DNA of 64,000 bases from Ornithinibacillus gellani. GTDB taxonomy: Bacteria > Bacillota > Bacilli > Bacillales > Amphibacillaceae. The notes under the pieces were generated by a model. The model was not told the origin of the DNA. It searched no databases and saw only the letters and a program-made list of their open reading frames with translations. The position numbers were made by a program, and so were the translations under genes. This document shows positions 9,126-18,595 of this stretch, one piece after another. Where the stretch lies: NCBI RefSeq assembly GCF_003730295.1, contig NZ_QTSZ01000051.1:62001-126000 (forward strand), given 5' to 3'. Each line of letters starts with the position of its first letter. Positions within the stretch are counted from its first letter, which is position 1.

Positions 9126-10124
9126 TTATCCTATGTTATTTTGCCATTTCCAAGCATCTATACACATATCTCTTAGATTTTTTTCCGCTTTCCATCCTAA
9201 GTCTTTGAAAGCTTTTGTTGAATCAGCATAGCATGCAGCTACATCGCCGTCCCTTCTATCAACAATCTTATAGGGTATTTCAATTCCAGTTGTTTTTTCA
9301 AACATAGAAATAAGTTCAAAGACACTATAGCCTTTTCCTGTCCCTAAGTTATAAACCTCATAAAGATTATTTTTTAATACTTTTTCAAGCGCTAATATAT
9401 GGCCTTTTGCTAAATCTTCAACATGAATATAATCACGGATTCCAGAACCATCATGAGTTGGATAATCATTACCATAAACACTTAACATATCTAATTTACC
9501 AACTGCAACTTGGGTAATATAAGGCATAATATTATTCGGGATTCCCCTTGGTATTTCACCATTTAATCCACTTGAATGTGCACCTATAGGATTAAAATAT
9601 CTTAATGAAGCTATTCCCCAATTAGGAGAGCTATTAAAAATGTCTTCTAACATTTCTTCAATCATTAACTTTGTACGTCCATAAGGGTTTGTGACATCAA
9701 GTGTCGAATCTTCCTTTAATGGTAAATCATTCATTTTTCCATATACTGTTGCTGATGAACTAAAGACTAAACGCTTCACAGAATACTTTTCCATTATTGT
9801 CAGTAAATTAACAGTGCCATTAAGATTATTCATAAAATATTTTAATGGACGCTGGACGGATTCATTTACTGCTTTTACACCAGCAAGATGAATTACTGCA
9901 TCAAATTTATTTTCTATAAAAACACTTTCCAAATCTTTGTAATTTGTTAGATCCACATCATAAAACTTCACTTTTATACCGGTTATCTTTCTTATTCTAT
10001 CTAATGTATCTATATTACTATTGCAAAGATTGTCCACAATAACTACATTATGCCCATCATTAACTAATTCTATTGAAGTATGGCTACCAATAAATCCAGT
10101 TCCCCCTGTTACGAGTATTTTCAA
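9126..10124 (-). CDS. galE: UDP-glucose/UDP-GlcNAc 4-epimerase
   Basis: A 332-residue extended SDR enzyme: NAD-binding TGGTGFIGSH at the N-terminus, SSSATVYG with the catalytic Ser near residue 122, and YGRTK with the Tyr-Lys pair near residue 147. It interconverts UDP-Glc/UDP-Gal, or the N-acetyl forms, for the polysaccharide. The length is normal for GalE. The TTG start at 10124 is preceded by AAAGGTG at a suitable distance. Whether it acts on N-acetylated sugars depends on pocket residues I cannot judge. Confidence 0.9.
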   Translation of the reverse strand: MKILVTGGTGFIGSHTSIELVNDGHNVVIVDNLCNSNIDTLDRIRKITGIKVKFYDVDLTNYKDLESVFIENKFDAVIHLAGVKAVNESVQRPLKYFMNNLNGTVNLLTIMEKYSVKRLVFSSSATVYGKMNDLPLKEDSTLDVTNPYGRTKLMIEEMLEDIFNSSPNWGIASLRYFNPIGAHSSGLNGEIPRGIPNNIMPYITQVAVGKLDMLSVYGNDYPTHDGSGIRDYIHVEDLAKGHILALEKVLKNNLYEVYNLGTGKGYSVFELISMFEKTTGIEIPYKIVDRRDGDVAACYADSTKAFKDLGWKAEKNLRDMCIDAWKWQNNIG

Positions 10125-10178
10125 TTAAATCACCTTTCATTATCATACTGTTTCTAAAAAAGATTTAAGTAACAAGAA

Positions 10179-10778
10179 TTATTTTGACTCATCATTTCTA
10201 TTAATATTTTTAGTGAAAATAACGGAAAAAATGGTTTTAAATATTATTTCTATGTCCAATAAAAATGATAATTTATTTACATAAAACAAATCATTTTTGA
10301 CTCTTTGTTCCATTGATGATTTATTTCTTAAAACCGCTTGGTTATAACCAGTAATACCTGGTCTAACTGCAAATTTCTTGAAATATTCTTCTGGGTACAG
10401 GTCCTTATTACCCAAAGGGCTTGGTCTTGGACCAACAAAACTCATATCACCGATTAAAACATTTAGTATTTGTGGTAGCTCATCGATACTAGTTTTCCGT
10501 AATAGTTTCCCAACCCTAGTAACTCTTGGATCATTATTTGAGTTGAATGTACTACCATCTGCATTTCTAATATCTTCAGCATTTACTTTCATCGAACGAA
10601 ACTTAAACATTTTAAATTCCTTCATATCTTTTCCTAAGCGAGATGCATTATAAAAAACTGGTCCTTTATCTTCAAGTTTTATTAATATGAAAACAGGAAC
10701 AATAAAAATAAATAAAATTGGCAATAAAATCAATGAGGCAATTATATCTAGGCAACGCTTAATACCGTATCGGTACAT
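10179..10778 (-). CDS. Initiating sugar-1-phosphate transferase (PglC/WcaJ C-terminal type)
   Basis: This 199-residue monotopic enzyme has one N-terminal hydrophobic segment (about residues 9-34) and the polyprenyl-phosphate phosphoglycosyl transferase signatures KFRSMKVNAED and DELPQILNVLIGDMSFVGPRP. It moves a sugar-1-phosphate from UDP-sugar to undecaprenyl phosphate, the first committed step of the repeat unit. The short single-domain form resembles PglC, which uses UDP-di-N-acetylbacillosamine. The nearby CapD/PglF-type dehydratase and DegT aminotransferase fit a 4-amino-6-deoxy sugar as the first residue. It overlaps the upstream epimerase gene by 20 bp. Confidence 0.88.
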   Translation of the reverse strand: MYRYGIKRCLDIIASLILLPILFIFIVPVFILIKLEDKGPVFYNASRLGKDMKEFKMFKFRSMKVNAEDIRNADGSTFNSNNDPRVTRVGKLLRKTSIDELPQILNVLIGDMSFVGPRPSPLGNKDLYPEEYFKKFAVRPGITGYNQAVLRNKSSMEQRVKNDLFYVNKLSFLLDIEIIFKTIFSVIFTKNINRNDESK

Positions 10779-11661
10779 GATCTAACCCCCTCATTAAATT
10801 ATAAATGTCCGATAATGCTGAAACGAATGTATAATCGCATGAAAAGTATAATTTGTTTTTTGCATAGGTACTATCAAAATAAGAAGGTTGAGTTTTATCT
10901 TCCATTTCGGGATGCTTAATTAATAGATTATTGTTATTTAAAAAGACTTCATTTATATTCTGTGCCACTTCAAAATTTGTTAATGCATTGCCGCTGCCAA
11001 CATTAAAAGTACCTGCCACTTTTTCTCTTCGTAAGGCACAAATAATTGCTTTTGCAGCGTCTTTTACATAAAGGAATTCTCTTTTTGCTGTACTATTAGT
11101 ATTTAAAACAAGCTTTTCTTTATTAAACGCTTGTCTAAAAAACAAGTTAATCATGTAATTATTTTTTTCATTAAAACCATATAAATGAGCTAGTCTAATA
11201 TTTTTCACAAATAATCCTTTTGTGGAATATATATTTCCAATATGCTCATTAGCAAGCTTACTAATTCCATACATTAAATTTGGAGAAGGAATATTTCTCT
11301 CCGTCCAAGGGATTGTACTTTTATCTGAATATACAGAAATACTAGAAGCAAATATAATATTTGAAATGCCTAAATTCAAACATGTAGTATAGAGATTTTG
11401 TGTCATGACTTCATTTTCATGAAAATCCGAAATTAACCCTTGGCTCCCCCTCTTTGCTGCAAGATGTATAACTGCGTCGATATCAATCAAATCTTCTACC
11501 AAAGCTTCATTACTATAATCTGTATATCTTAATTCACAATCAATAAATTCATTCTGCTGCTGTGATCTTGTTAAAATCACAGGTACATATCCTTCCGTTT
11601 TTAACGAGTCTATTACATGCTTACCTAAGAATCCTGTACCACCAGTTATAGCTACTTTCAT
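10759..11661 (-). CDS. NAD-dependent epimerase/dehydratase (extended SDR)
   Basis: A 300-residue protein opening with MKVAITGGTGFLGKHV (NAD-binding Gly motif) and with a YGISK Tyr-Lys motif near residue 145 after SSISVYSD. These place it in the extended short-chain dehydrogenase family of sugar-nucleotide epimerases, dehydratases and reductases; it may act on the product of the dehydratase in this operon. The ATG at 11661 is chosen because AAGGA lies five bases upstream; an upstream in-frame GTG-type reading has no comparable site. The exact reaction is not readable. Confidence 0.8.
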   Translation of the reverse strand: MKVAITGGTGFLGKHVIDSLKTEGYVPVILTRSQQQNEFIDCELRYTDYSNEALVEDLIDIDAVIHLAAKRGSQGLISDFHENEVMTQNLYTTCLNLGISNIIFASSISVYSDKSTIPWTERNIPSPNLMYGISKLANEHIGNIYSTKGLFVKNIRLAHLYGFNEKNNYMINLFFRQAFNKEKLVLNTNSTAKREFLYVKDAAKAIICALRREKVAGTFNVGSGNALTNFEVAQNINEVFLNNNNLLIKHPEMEDKTQPSYFDSTYAKNKLYFSCDYTFVSALSDIYNLMRGLDHVPIRY

Positions 11662-11692
11662 ACTATCCTTCACTCTTCCCACCATAGATATT

Positions 11693-12808
11693 TTAATTTT
11701 TATAAATAAAATAGCCTATTTTTTCATACTGTCCGTTTATTTCACGAATTGTATCCCCAGGATTATAATAATTAAAGCTATATATTGAATTTGAAATTTC
11801 ATTTTGGTAATTTGAAAAGTTAGCTTTTGTATTCGGTTCCTGACAAATAAACTCTAATACATGCTCACTATTAGTAACATTATTTACTTTGTTTAATTCT
11901 GAGATATCATTATTTATTAAATGATTGAATGTCAACTTTAATAGATTCATTCCCGAGTAGTAGGATAAAATCTTCCACATATGGCATCCATCTAATCGAG
12001 GAGTTATTTCAATAATGTAAGGTGTATCACCTTCCATTTTCATTTGTGCGTAAACAGGACCATTGGATATACCTAATTTTTCACAAGCGTTATTAACAAT
12101 TTTATTTATTTTATTCATACATTGTGAAGTGCAATTTTTAGCAGGCACCACATGCTTATGTATAAGACCTGTATACTTTGACCAGGTCTCCCTATCAGAA
12201 GTTTCCAAATATACAACTTCTCCATTTACAACATAACCGTTGACTGAAATTTCAGGTCCTGAAATATATTGTTCCAGAATAACATTACCTGAACGTGAAT
12301 AATCCTTGGCTTTTTTAAAATATTTCAGGTATTCCTCTTGGGAATTAATTAATTTTACTCCTCTTTGTCCTTGTGAATCTGTAGGCTTTAATATAAACGG
12401 ATAGCTTAATTCAACTTTTTCGCTCACATTATGTATCACTTGATAATTTACATTTCCATTAAACTTTGACCCTAATGAACTTCTCATTAAATCTTTATTA
12501 TTACAAATTCGTGCTGTTTTTTCTGAAACAAAATGAGGAAGATTTAATTTTTCACTAATTTGACTAGCAATTGGCATTGCCAAATCTGACCCAACAGAAT
12601 AAACTACAGATATTTTATTTTCTTCAATATATTCTATAATTTCATTAATGTTTAATATATTTATAATGACGAAGTAATCCGCGGCATCTGCACCTGGGCC
12701 ATCTTTTTTCATAGCACATGCGTGCGTTTCATAACCCATTTTTTTTAATTCCATTATTGCATCCATTTGGACAGAGGCAACACCCAAAATTAGTATTTTC
12801 TTTTTCAT
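11693..12808 (-). CDS. ATP-grasp domain ligase in the polysaccharide cluster
   Basis: This 371-residue protein has a pre-ATP-grasp Rossmann-like N-terminus (ILILGVASVQMDAI), the ATP-grasp lysine strand PFILKPTDSQGQRGV (about residue 130), EQYISGPEISVNGY, and the metal-binding IIEITPRLDGCHM near residue 265. ATP-grasp enzymes of this carbamoyl-phosphate-synthase/PurK-like type activate a carboxylate and join it to an amine. It sits between the aminotransferase and an SDR. I infer that it may ligate an acyl or amino-acid group to the amino sugar made by the DegT enzyme. No acetyltransferase is present in the cluster. Confidence 0.75.
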   Translation of the reverse strand: MKKKILILGVASVQMDAIMELKKMGYETHACAMKKDGPGADAADYFVIINILNINEIIEYIEENKISVVYSVGSDLAMPIASQISEKLNLPHFVSEKTARICNNKDLMRSSLGSKFNGNVNYQVIHNVSEKVELSYPFILKPTDSQGQRGVKLINSQEEYLKYFKKAKDYSRSGNVILEQYISGPEISVNGYVVNGEVVYLETSDRETWSKYTGLIHKHVVPAKNCTSQCMNKINKIVNNACEKLGISNGPVYAQMKMEGDTPYIIEITPRLDGCHMWKILSYYSGMNLLKLTFNHLINNDISELNKVNNVTNSEHVLEFICQEPNTKANFSNYQNEISNSIYSFNYYNPGDTIREINGQYEKIGYFIYKN

Positions 12809-12822
12809 TTCTCATCTGCCCT

Positions 12823-14040
12823 TCAACTTAATTTTAATGACTTATTTAGTTTACTACAAATATAATTAACATCACCATCACTTAATAAAGTATGTAAAGG
12901 TAACGTAAGTTGATTTGCATACTGATTATAAGCATTAGGATAATCTTTAATGTCAAATCCCATATTCTTATATGCAGTAAACATCGGCAAAGGTTTATAG
13001 TGAACATTACAAGATATACCAAAACTAGCCATTTTATCAATAACTTTATTTCTATCTTTTTCACTTAAACCTGGTATTCGTGTTAAATATAAATGTCCCG
13101 ATGAAGAATAGTCTTTTCCAAAGTGTTTTAATGATTCGAGTCCTAACGATTTAATAACTTCGTCATACATCTCAATAATTTCCCTGCGCCGTGCTAATAA
13201 TGAATTGTATCTTTTAAGTTGAACTAGGCCAATGCTAGCCATTATATCTGTCATATTACATTTATATGCTGGGTATAGAATATCGTATTCCCATGCACCT
13301 TTTTGTGATTTTGATAAAGCATCTCTTGACTGTCCGTGTAAACTAAAAAGCATATATTGGTTATACAACCAGTTGTCATCAAACTCCTCTTTATTACTCC
13401 AAACAACGGCTCCGCCTTCTGCAGTTGTTAAATTCTTTACAGCATGAAATGAAAAACAAGTAAAATCAGCAACTTGTCCACATCTTTTACCATTTCTTTG
13501 AGCACCAAACGCGTGTGCTGAATCAGCCATTACAATTAATCTATTAAAGTATTTTTGTAAATCATTATTTGGATTAAACAACTCTCTCTTTTTTTTAACT
13601 ATTTTAAAGATAGTATCATAATCACACATTTTTCCGCCCAGATCGACAGGGATAATTACCTTTGTCTTATTTGTAATTAATTTCTCAAGCATTGTATAAT
13701 CCATTTCAAAAGAATCTGGTGCTGTGTCAACTAATACGATTTTTGCCCCCACGTGTTCTATTACCGAAGCGGTAGCAGTATATGTATAAGCTGTTGTTAT
13801 TACTTCGTCTCCAGGCCCTACACCCAAAATTCGTAACGTAAGTTCCATCGCAGCCGTAGCTGAATTTACACAAACCGCCAGCTTAGTGCCTACATATTTC
13901 GCTATTTCCTTCTCTAATTTCTTTGTTTTGGGACCTGTTGTAATCCAACCGGAATTCATAGTTTTTATAACTTCTTCGACTTCTTCACTAGTAATATCAG
14001 GTGGTGAAAATGGTATTGTTCTCATTTTCATATCAGTCAT
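12823..14040 (-). CDS. DegT/DnrJ/EryC1-family sugar aminotransferase
   Basis: About 405 residues, PLP-dependent. The N-terminal GWITTGPKTKKLEKEIAKYVG, the VCVNSATAAMEL cofactor loop, DSAHAFGA, and the Schiff-base lysine in FSFHAVKNLTTAEGG (about residue 205) are characteristic. It would transfer an amino group from glutamate to a 4-keto sugar nucleotide, most likely the product of the dehydratase encoded just upstream. The ATG at 14040 has GAGG six bases before it; an ATG four codons upstream is less well placed. Confidence 0.88.
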   Translation of the reverse strand: MTDMKMRTIPFSPPDITSEEVEEVIKTMNSGWITTGPKTKKLEKEIAKYVGTKLAVCVNSATAAMELTLRILGVGPGDEVITTAYTYTATASVIEHVGAKIVLVDTAPDSFEMDYTMLEKLITNKTKVIIPVDLGGKMCDYDTIFKIVKKKRELFNPNNDLQKYFNRLIVMADSAHAFGAQRNGKRCGQVADFTCFSFHAVKNLTTAEGGAVVWSNKEEFDDNWLYNQYMLFSLHGQSRDALSKSQKGAWEYDILYPAYKCNMTDIMASIGLVQLKRYNSLLARRREIIEMYDEVIKSLGLESLKHFGKDYSSSGHLYLTRIPGLSEKDRNKVIDKMASFGISCNVHYKPLPMFTAYKNMGFDIKDYPNAYNQYANQLTLPLHTLLSDGDVNYICSKLNKSLKLS

Positions 14041-14128
14041 TTTTATCCTCATTTCTTATTTCAAAATAATAAATTCAAAAAATATAATTCAATTTTAAAA
14101 GAATTTGTGTAAATATTAATTTTAATCA

Positions 14129-15955
14129 TTATTTAATAGCCAGTAATGTTCTTTCCATATATACAATTTTCATCATTTGTTCTTTTAATTCTTCATTTGA
14201 ATAATCTTCATATTTTTGTATTAACCTTAATACCAAACTATCGTCAACCTCTACCGTCCGACCAACATATATTTTTTCATAAACTGCTCCTGGTAAAATT
14301 TCATCTTCCCCAAGTAATTCTTCATACATTTTTTCTCCCGGACGTATACCAGAAAAATTAATTCCAATCTCATCTTCACTGTAACCTGATAATTTAATTA
14401 GATTTCTTGCTAAATCAACAATTTTTACTGGTTCACCCATATCTAACACAAATATTTCTCCACCTTTAGCAAGGGTTCCAGCCTGTATAACAAGCCGTGA
14501 TGCTTCCGGTATCGTCATAAAATACCTTGTCATTTCTGGATGTGTTACAGTTACTGGGCCACCCTTGGCAATTTGTTTCTTGAATAACGGTATAACACTA
14601 CCACGACTACCAAGAACATTTCCGAAACGAACAGCCACAAATTTCGTATTACTTTTCTTCGCTAAATTCTGAATAACCATTTCAGCCACTCGTTTTGTAG
14701 CACCCATAACATTTGTGGGATTCACAGCCTTATCAGATGAAATAAGTACAAAGGTATTAACGCCAAATGCATCAGCTCCCTCCGCAACGTTTCGTGTACC
14801 GATAATATTGTTCTTAACAGCCTCATGAGGATTATATTCCATTAATGGCACATGTTTATGTGCAGCAGCATGATATATTATTGTTGGCTTATGTGTTTCT
14901 ATAATATTAAACATCCGTTGGCGATCTTGTACATCACCGATTACGGGAACTATTTCCACATCCATCTGTGAATATTTCTCTTTTAGTTCCATATCAATGG
15001 AATAAATGCTAAATTCACCATGTCCAACAAGAACTATTTTACTAGGAGAAAAACGCATTAATTGACGACATAATTCAGATCCAATAGACCCCCCAGCGCC
15101 AGTAACCATGACAGTATTTTTAGTAACATATTCTGATATAGCGTTTATATCTAATTCAACAGGCTCTCGTCCAAGTAAATCTTCTACTTCTACATTTTTT
15201 AAACTACTAACCGTCACACGACCAGTCATTAAATCTTCAATTTTAGGTATTAACTTAACCTTTGCACTAGTCTCATTACATTTCATAATAATATCATTTA
15301 GAGCGCCATTCCTCAGCGATGGAATTGCAATCACAACATGATCAATTTTATGGTTTTCTACGATATTTTTAATATCTTTAATCCGTCCCAGTACAGGTAC
15401 TCCATAGACTTCCATACGTTGTTTCGTTAAATCATCATCAACAAAGGCTACAGGCAATAGTTCGGAGTCATCGTGACTATTATGTAGTTGCCTAGCAATC
15501 ATAGTCCCTGCTGCACCTGCACCTACTATAAGGGTACGTTTCTTCCCCTTATCAGATACAAGATAGCGATCCCGCAGTACCCTCCACATAAAACGTGAGC
15601 CGCCAATTAAAATGATATGCAACAGCCACGTCACAATTAGGGCTCGTTTATATATACTAAAATCATTTACTAAAAACTGAACAATCCCTGCACCAATAAT
15701 TGACAGTGTAATAGCCTTTACAATCGCCATTAATTCACCAACGCTAGCATAAGACCACACTTTGTTATATAACTTATATATAAATGCGAATAAGTGATGG
15801 AACGCTAGTAAAGATATTACAGTAATTAATATAATGCTCATGTCCATTTTCTGTGTTGCTCCCGGATACACGATCCAAGTAGCTGCAAAAATTGCAAAGG
15901 AGACAATGATAGAATCTAAAATAATTAATAATGTCAACCGCTTCTTGTAAGTCAA
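14129..15955 (-). CDS. Membrane-bound UDP-GlcNAc 4,6-dehydratase (CapD/PglF/WbpM family)
   Basis: A 608-residue protein with four N-terminal membrane helices (about residues 5-115), a CoA-binding-like Rossmann domain (VGAGAAGTMIARQL, about 145), and a C-terminal SDR domain (TGAGGSIGSELCRQ, about 285). The active-site segment SSDKAVNPTNVMGATKR has the Met-x3-Lys pattern typical of this family instead of Tyr-x3-Lys. It converts UDP-GlcNAc to a UDP-4-keto-6-deoxy sugar, the substrate for the aminotransferase. The TTG start follows GGGAG. It begins the biosynthetic part of the locus, about 180 bp after the response regulator gene. Confidence 0.9.
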   Translation of the reverse strand: MTYKKRLTLLIILDSIIVSFAIFAATWIVYPGATQKMDMSIILITVISLLAFHHLFAFIYKLYNKVWSYASVGELMAIVKAITLSIIGAGIVQFLVNDFSIYKRALIVTWLLHIILIGGSRFMWRVLRDRYLVSDKGKKRTLIVGAGAAGTMIARQLHNSHDDSELLPVAFVDDDLTKQRMEVYGVPVLGRIKDIKNIVENHKIDHVVIAIPSLRNGALNDIIMKCNETSAKVKLIPKIEDLMTGRVTVSSLKNVEVEDLLGREPVELDINAISEYVTKNTVMVTGAGGSIGSELCRQLMRFSPSKIVLVGHGEFSIYSIDMELKEKYSQMDVEIVPVIGDVQDRQRMFNIIETHKPTIIYHAAAHKHVPLMEYNPHEAVKNNIIGTRNVAEGADAFGVNTFVLISSDKAVNPTNVMGATKRVAEMVIQNLAKKSNTKFVAVRFGNVLGSRGSVIPLFKKQIAKGGPVTVTHPEMTRYFMTIPEASRLVIQAGTLAKGGEIFVLDMGEPVKIVDLARNLIKLSGYSEDEIGINFSGIRPGEKMYEELLGEDEILPGAVYEKIYVGRTVEVDDSLVLRLIQKYEDYSNEELKEQMMKIVYMERTLLAIK

Positions 15956-16135
15956 GATTTTCGCTCCCTTTTAAATGCATTAAATAATTGTTTTATTGTC
16001 CAAAAGGTTTGTTACAGATTGCATTAGTAATTAATGGAAAATCCATAGCAAATATCATGATACTAAATACCCAGTCATGTTTTAAGTGACTTAATAGGAT
16101 AAAAGTCATGATAAAGAGTCAATATTCGACAATAC

Positions 16136-16792
16136 CTATCTTAATAATCGTTCAATAAATTGTATGGCTTCATCACGATAACGAACGTTTAGCTTTTGAT
16201 AAATTTCACTGATATAATTCTTTACTGTACCCTCACCTAAATAAAGCTTTTGTGCGATTTGTCGATTATCCAAACCTTCTACTAGATGGCACGCAACCTC
16301 TAATTCCCTTTTCGTAAATGACAGACCATGATTTTCCAACCTTTTAGCTAATAACTGACATTTATTAAGTGAAAGCTTCCGTATACTTTTTACTAGTATT
16401 TTGGCAACGTCATAAGATAACACATGCTGACCACGATGGATATCCCGAATAGACCGAAACAGATCGTCAGGATATATCTCCTTCACTAAAAATCCGTCTC
16501 CCCCGGCAGATATTCCGCGAATGACTTCTTCTTCTGAAATATTGGCAGTTAAAAAAATGACCTTCACATTGGAGTTCATTTGTTTTAATTTTACAGTTGT
16601 TTTAATTCCGTCCAATCGGGGCATATGAATATCCATAAGGATGATATCCGGCTTTATTGCATCGAGTTCTTTCAATACTTCCTCTCCATTCGCTAGCATC
16701 CCAACCACTTGCATATCGGATTCCCCATCAATAAGTGCCTGGATTCCTTTCCGAAGCAAAAGTTCATCATCCACGATTAAAACACGAATCAA
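16136..16792 (-). CDS. NarL/LuxR-family response regulator within the polysaccharide locus
   Basis: About 218 residues. The receiver domain has the acidic pair in LIVDDE, the phospho-acceptor Asp in DIILMDIHMPRLDG, and the conserved Lys in GFLVKEI. The C-terminal helix-turn-helix reads LTKRELEVACHLVEGLDNRQIAQKL followed by EGTVKNYISEIYQKL. It should be a phosphorylation-controlled transcription factor, probably tuning polysaccharide expression. No histidine kinase is encoded nearby. I place the start at TTG 16792 after a GGGGG stretch; a TTG at 16807 is possible. Confidence 0.85.
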   Translation of the reverse strand: MIRVLIVDDELLLRKGIQALIDGESDMQVVGMLANGEEVLKELDAIKPDIILMDIHMPRLDGIKTTVKLKQMNSNVKVIFLTANISEEEVIRGISAGGDGFLVKEIYPDDLFRSIRDIHRGQHVLSYDVAKILVKSIRKLSLNKCQLLAKRLENHGLSFTKRELEVACHLVEGLDNRQIAQKLYLGEGTVKNYISEIYQKLNVRYRDEAIQFIERLLR

Positions 16793-16886
16793 TTCAACAA
16801 CCCCCAATCTAAAAATCTTCTTTCAACCCCAAATATACCACAGGGCCTATACATATATTTGTTTAGCCACGTACGAGTTGGTTTAT

Positions 16887-17651
16887 TTAAAAGAGTCCAA
16901 ATCTTTTTTTCTTACGAATCGGTTCCGGCTCTAACTTGTTTACATTCTGACCATCAATTAAGAGCTGACTATTTTCCATGAATAAGTAAGCCGTTTCATT
17001 ATCGAATCGGCTACTCAATTCCTGATACGCTTCTTTCATACAGAAACCTCGGGTTGTTGTGTTATGGGCATCCGAAGCAATAAAATGTGTTAGATTTGCT
17101 TCAACAAGTTGATAAGAAAATTTTTGAATAGCCTTACCGAATCTCCCAATCATGCTCGCAGCTGTAACCTGTGTTAATGCACCATTTTGAACGAACTTAT
17201 AAAGCATGTCTGGGTTTTGTATCAGATCACTGTTTCGCTCCGGATGCACAATTACTGGGATATAGCCTTCCACCTGGATATCAAATAACATTTGTTTCGC
17301 ATAGCGTGGAACATGATTAGAAGCAAACTCTATAAATATATACTTTGTTTCATTTAAGGAAAGAATATTACCAGTTCGTATATCCGAAATCACATCGCCA
17401 TTAATTCGTACTTCTTGGCCTGCAAGCAGAGTCAAAGGGATATTCTCATTAACAAATAAATCTTGTAAAATGGCTACTTGTTTTTTTACCGTTTCACAAT
17501 CGTTTTCGTACTTGCCATTTTTATGATGTGGTGTAGCAATAATGGTATGAATCCCCTGTTCCAAAGCAGATAATGCCATATTAATACTATCTTTTTCTGT
17601 TTGAGCTCCATCATCAACACCAGGCAATATATGACAATGAATATCTATCAT
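16887..17651 (-). CDS. PHP-family protein-tyrosine phosphatase (CpsB/YwqE type)
   Basis: About 254 residues of the PHP superfamily, opening MIDIHCHILPGVDDGA; the metal-binding histidines continue in TPHHKNG, HPER and SDAHNTT (about residue 195). In Firmicutes these Mn-dependent phosphatases remove phosphate from the tyrosine-rich tail of the BY-kinase encoded next door and so control chain length and export. The start at ATG 17651 gives the family N-terminus; a GTG three codons earlier is possible. A terminator-like hairpin and a cre-like box lie between the kinase gene and this one. Confidence 0.88.
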   Translation of the reverse strand: MIDIHCHILPGVDDGAQTEKDSINMALSALEQGIHTIIATPHHKNGKYENDCETVKKQVAILQDLFVNENIPLTLLAGQEVRINGDVISDIRTGNILSLNETKYIFIEFASNHVPRYAKQMLFDIQVEGYIPVIVHPERNSDLIQNPDMLYKFVQNGALTQVTAASMIGRFGKAIQKFSYQLVEANLTHFIASDAHNTTTRGFCMKEAYQELSSRFDNETAYLFMENSQLLIDGQNVNKLEPEPIRKKKRFGLF

Positions 17652-17839
17652 TTTACTCACATCCCATTTCTATGTTTCTTCCAGTTTTATCCTATCATTA
17701 TCAATAATGATTATATTATACGGTAATCCGACAAAATATTACAGTATTACCCATTGGGAATTGTTGAAATGATTACCATTGAATAGCTATGGCAGGAGGT
17801 TCATGCATACCAGAGCTATTCCATTATAAATTATGATAA

Positions 17840-17853
17840 TGTAAGCGGTGAAA
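17840..17853 (+). promoter_or_regulatory. cre-like sequence between kinase and phosphatase genes
   Basis: TGTAAGCGGTGAAA matches the CcpA consensus at 13 of 14 positions and lies upstream of the phosphatase gene. A TATAAT -10 candidate for the minus strand is at 17720-17715. Carbon control of the downstream genes is possible but unproven. Confidence 0.35.
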
Positions 17854-17864
17854 ACGCATCCATG

Positions 17865-17891
17865 AAAAAAACTCCTGTTAAGGAGTTTTTT
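17865..17891 (-). terminator. Terminator/attenuator after the tyrosine kinase gene
   Basis: On the minus strand AAAAAACTCC and GGAGTTTTTT form a stem with a 6-nt loop and end in seven T. It begins a few bases after the kinase stop codon. It probably lowers transcription from the wzz-kinase pair into the phosphatase and the sugar genes. Confidence 0.75.
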
Positions 17892-17893
17892 AA

Positions 17894-18595
17894 TTAGGTT
17901 CCATAGTAGTAATAATAATTCGAAGCTCGTTTTTCACGATCATTCAACACAGTCCCTAACAACCTTGCCTTTGCAGGTAATAATGCTTCTTTCGCTCGTG
18001 TTGCTGCTTCAATGTTTGTTTGGCCACTGCGAATGACTAGTAATGTTCCGTCTACTATGTTAGCAAGAATTTGTGCATCTGTTACGGCCAATACTGGTGG
18101 CGTGTCAAAAATCACTAAATCATAGATTTCCAGTGCTTCTTGTAATAATCTCGCCATTCTTTTCGATCCAAGTAACTCGGAAGGATTTGGTGGGATTGGT
18201 CCAGAAGATAGAATATCAAGGTTATCCACATCACTAGCAAATGTTGCAGTTTGTAAAGTACCCTCTCCTACAAGAATATTACTTAATCCATGAAGGTTAT
18301 CTAAACGAAAGGTATAATGTACTGTCGGTTTACGCATGTCTGCATCAATGAGTAGAACTTTTTTTCCTTGCTGAGCATTAACAACTGCTAGATTTGCTGT
18401 TGTCATGGACTTCCCTTCACTTGGACTTGATGAAGTAACAAGCATGCTACGCAACTCTTCATCTACAGCGGCAAATTGTAAATTTGTACGAACTGTACGA
18501 AACTGCTCCGAAATCGGCGACTTTGGGTTTAACTTGGTAATTAACGTTCTCATTTTACTAGGCTTAGATTGATTTCTTCTGCGGCGAAACATCAT
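17894..18595 (-). CDS. Bacterial tyrosine kinase, CpsD/YwqD type
   Basis: A 233-residue BY-kinase catalytic protein: Walker A in SSSPSEGKSMTTAN (about residue 63), Walker A' in VLLIDADMRKP, and Walker B in LVIFDTPPV. The C-terminus ends in five consecutive tyrosines before GT, the autophosphorylation cluster. It pairs with the membrane modulator encoded immediately upstream, whose gene overlaps this one by 32 bp. Together they act as the two halves of a Wzc-like regulator of polymer length and export. The N-terminus is basic (FRRRRNQ). Confidence 0.92.
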   Translation of the reverse strand: MMFRRRRNQSKPSKMRTLITKLNPKSPISEQFRTVRTNLQFAAVDEELRSMLVTSSSPSEGKSMTTANLAVVNAQQGKKVLLIDADMRKPTVHYTFRLDNLHGLSNILVGEGTLQTATFASDVDNLDILSSGPIPPNPSELLGSKRMARLLQEALEIYDLVIFDTPPVLAVTDAQILANIVDGTLLVIRSGQTNIEAATRAKEALLPAKARLLGTVLNDREKRASNYYYYYGT

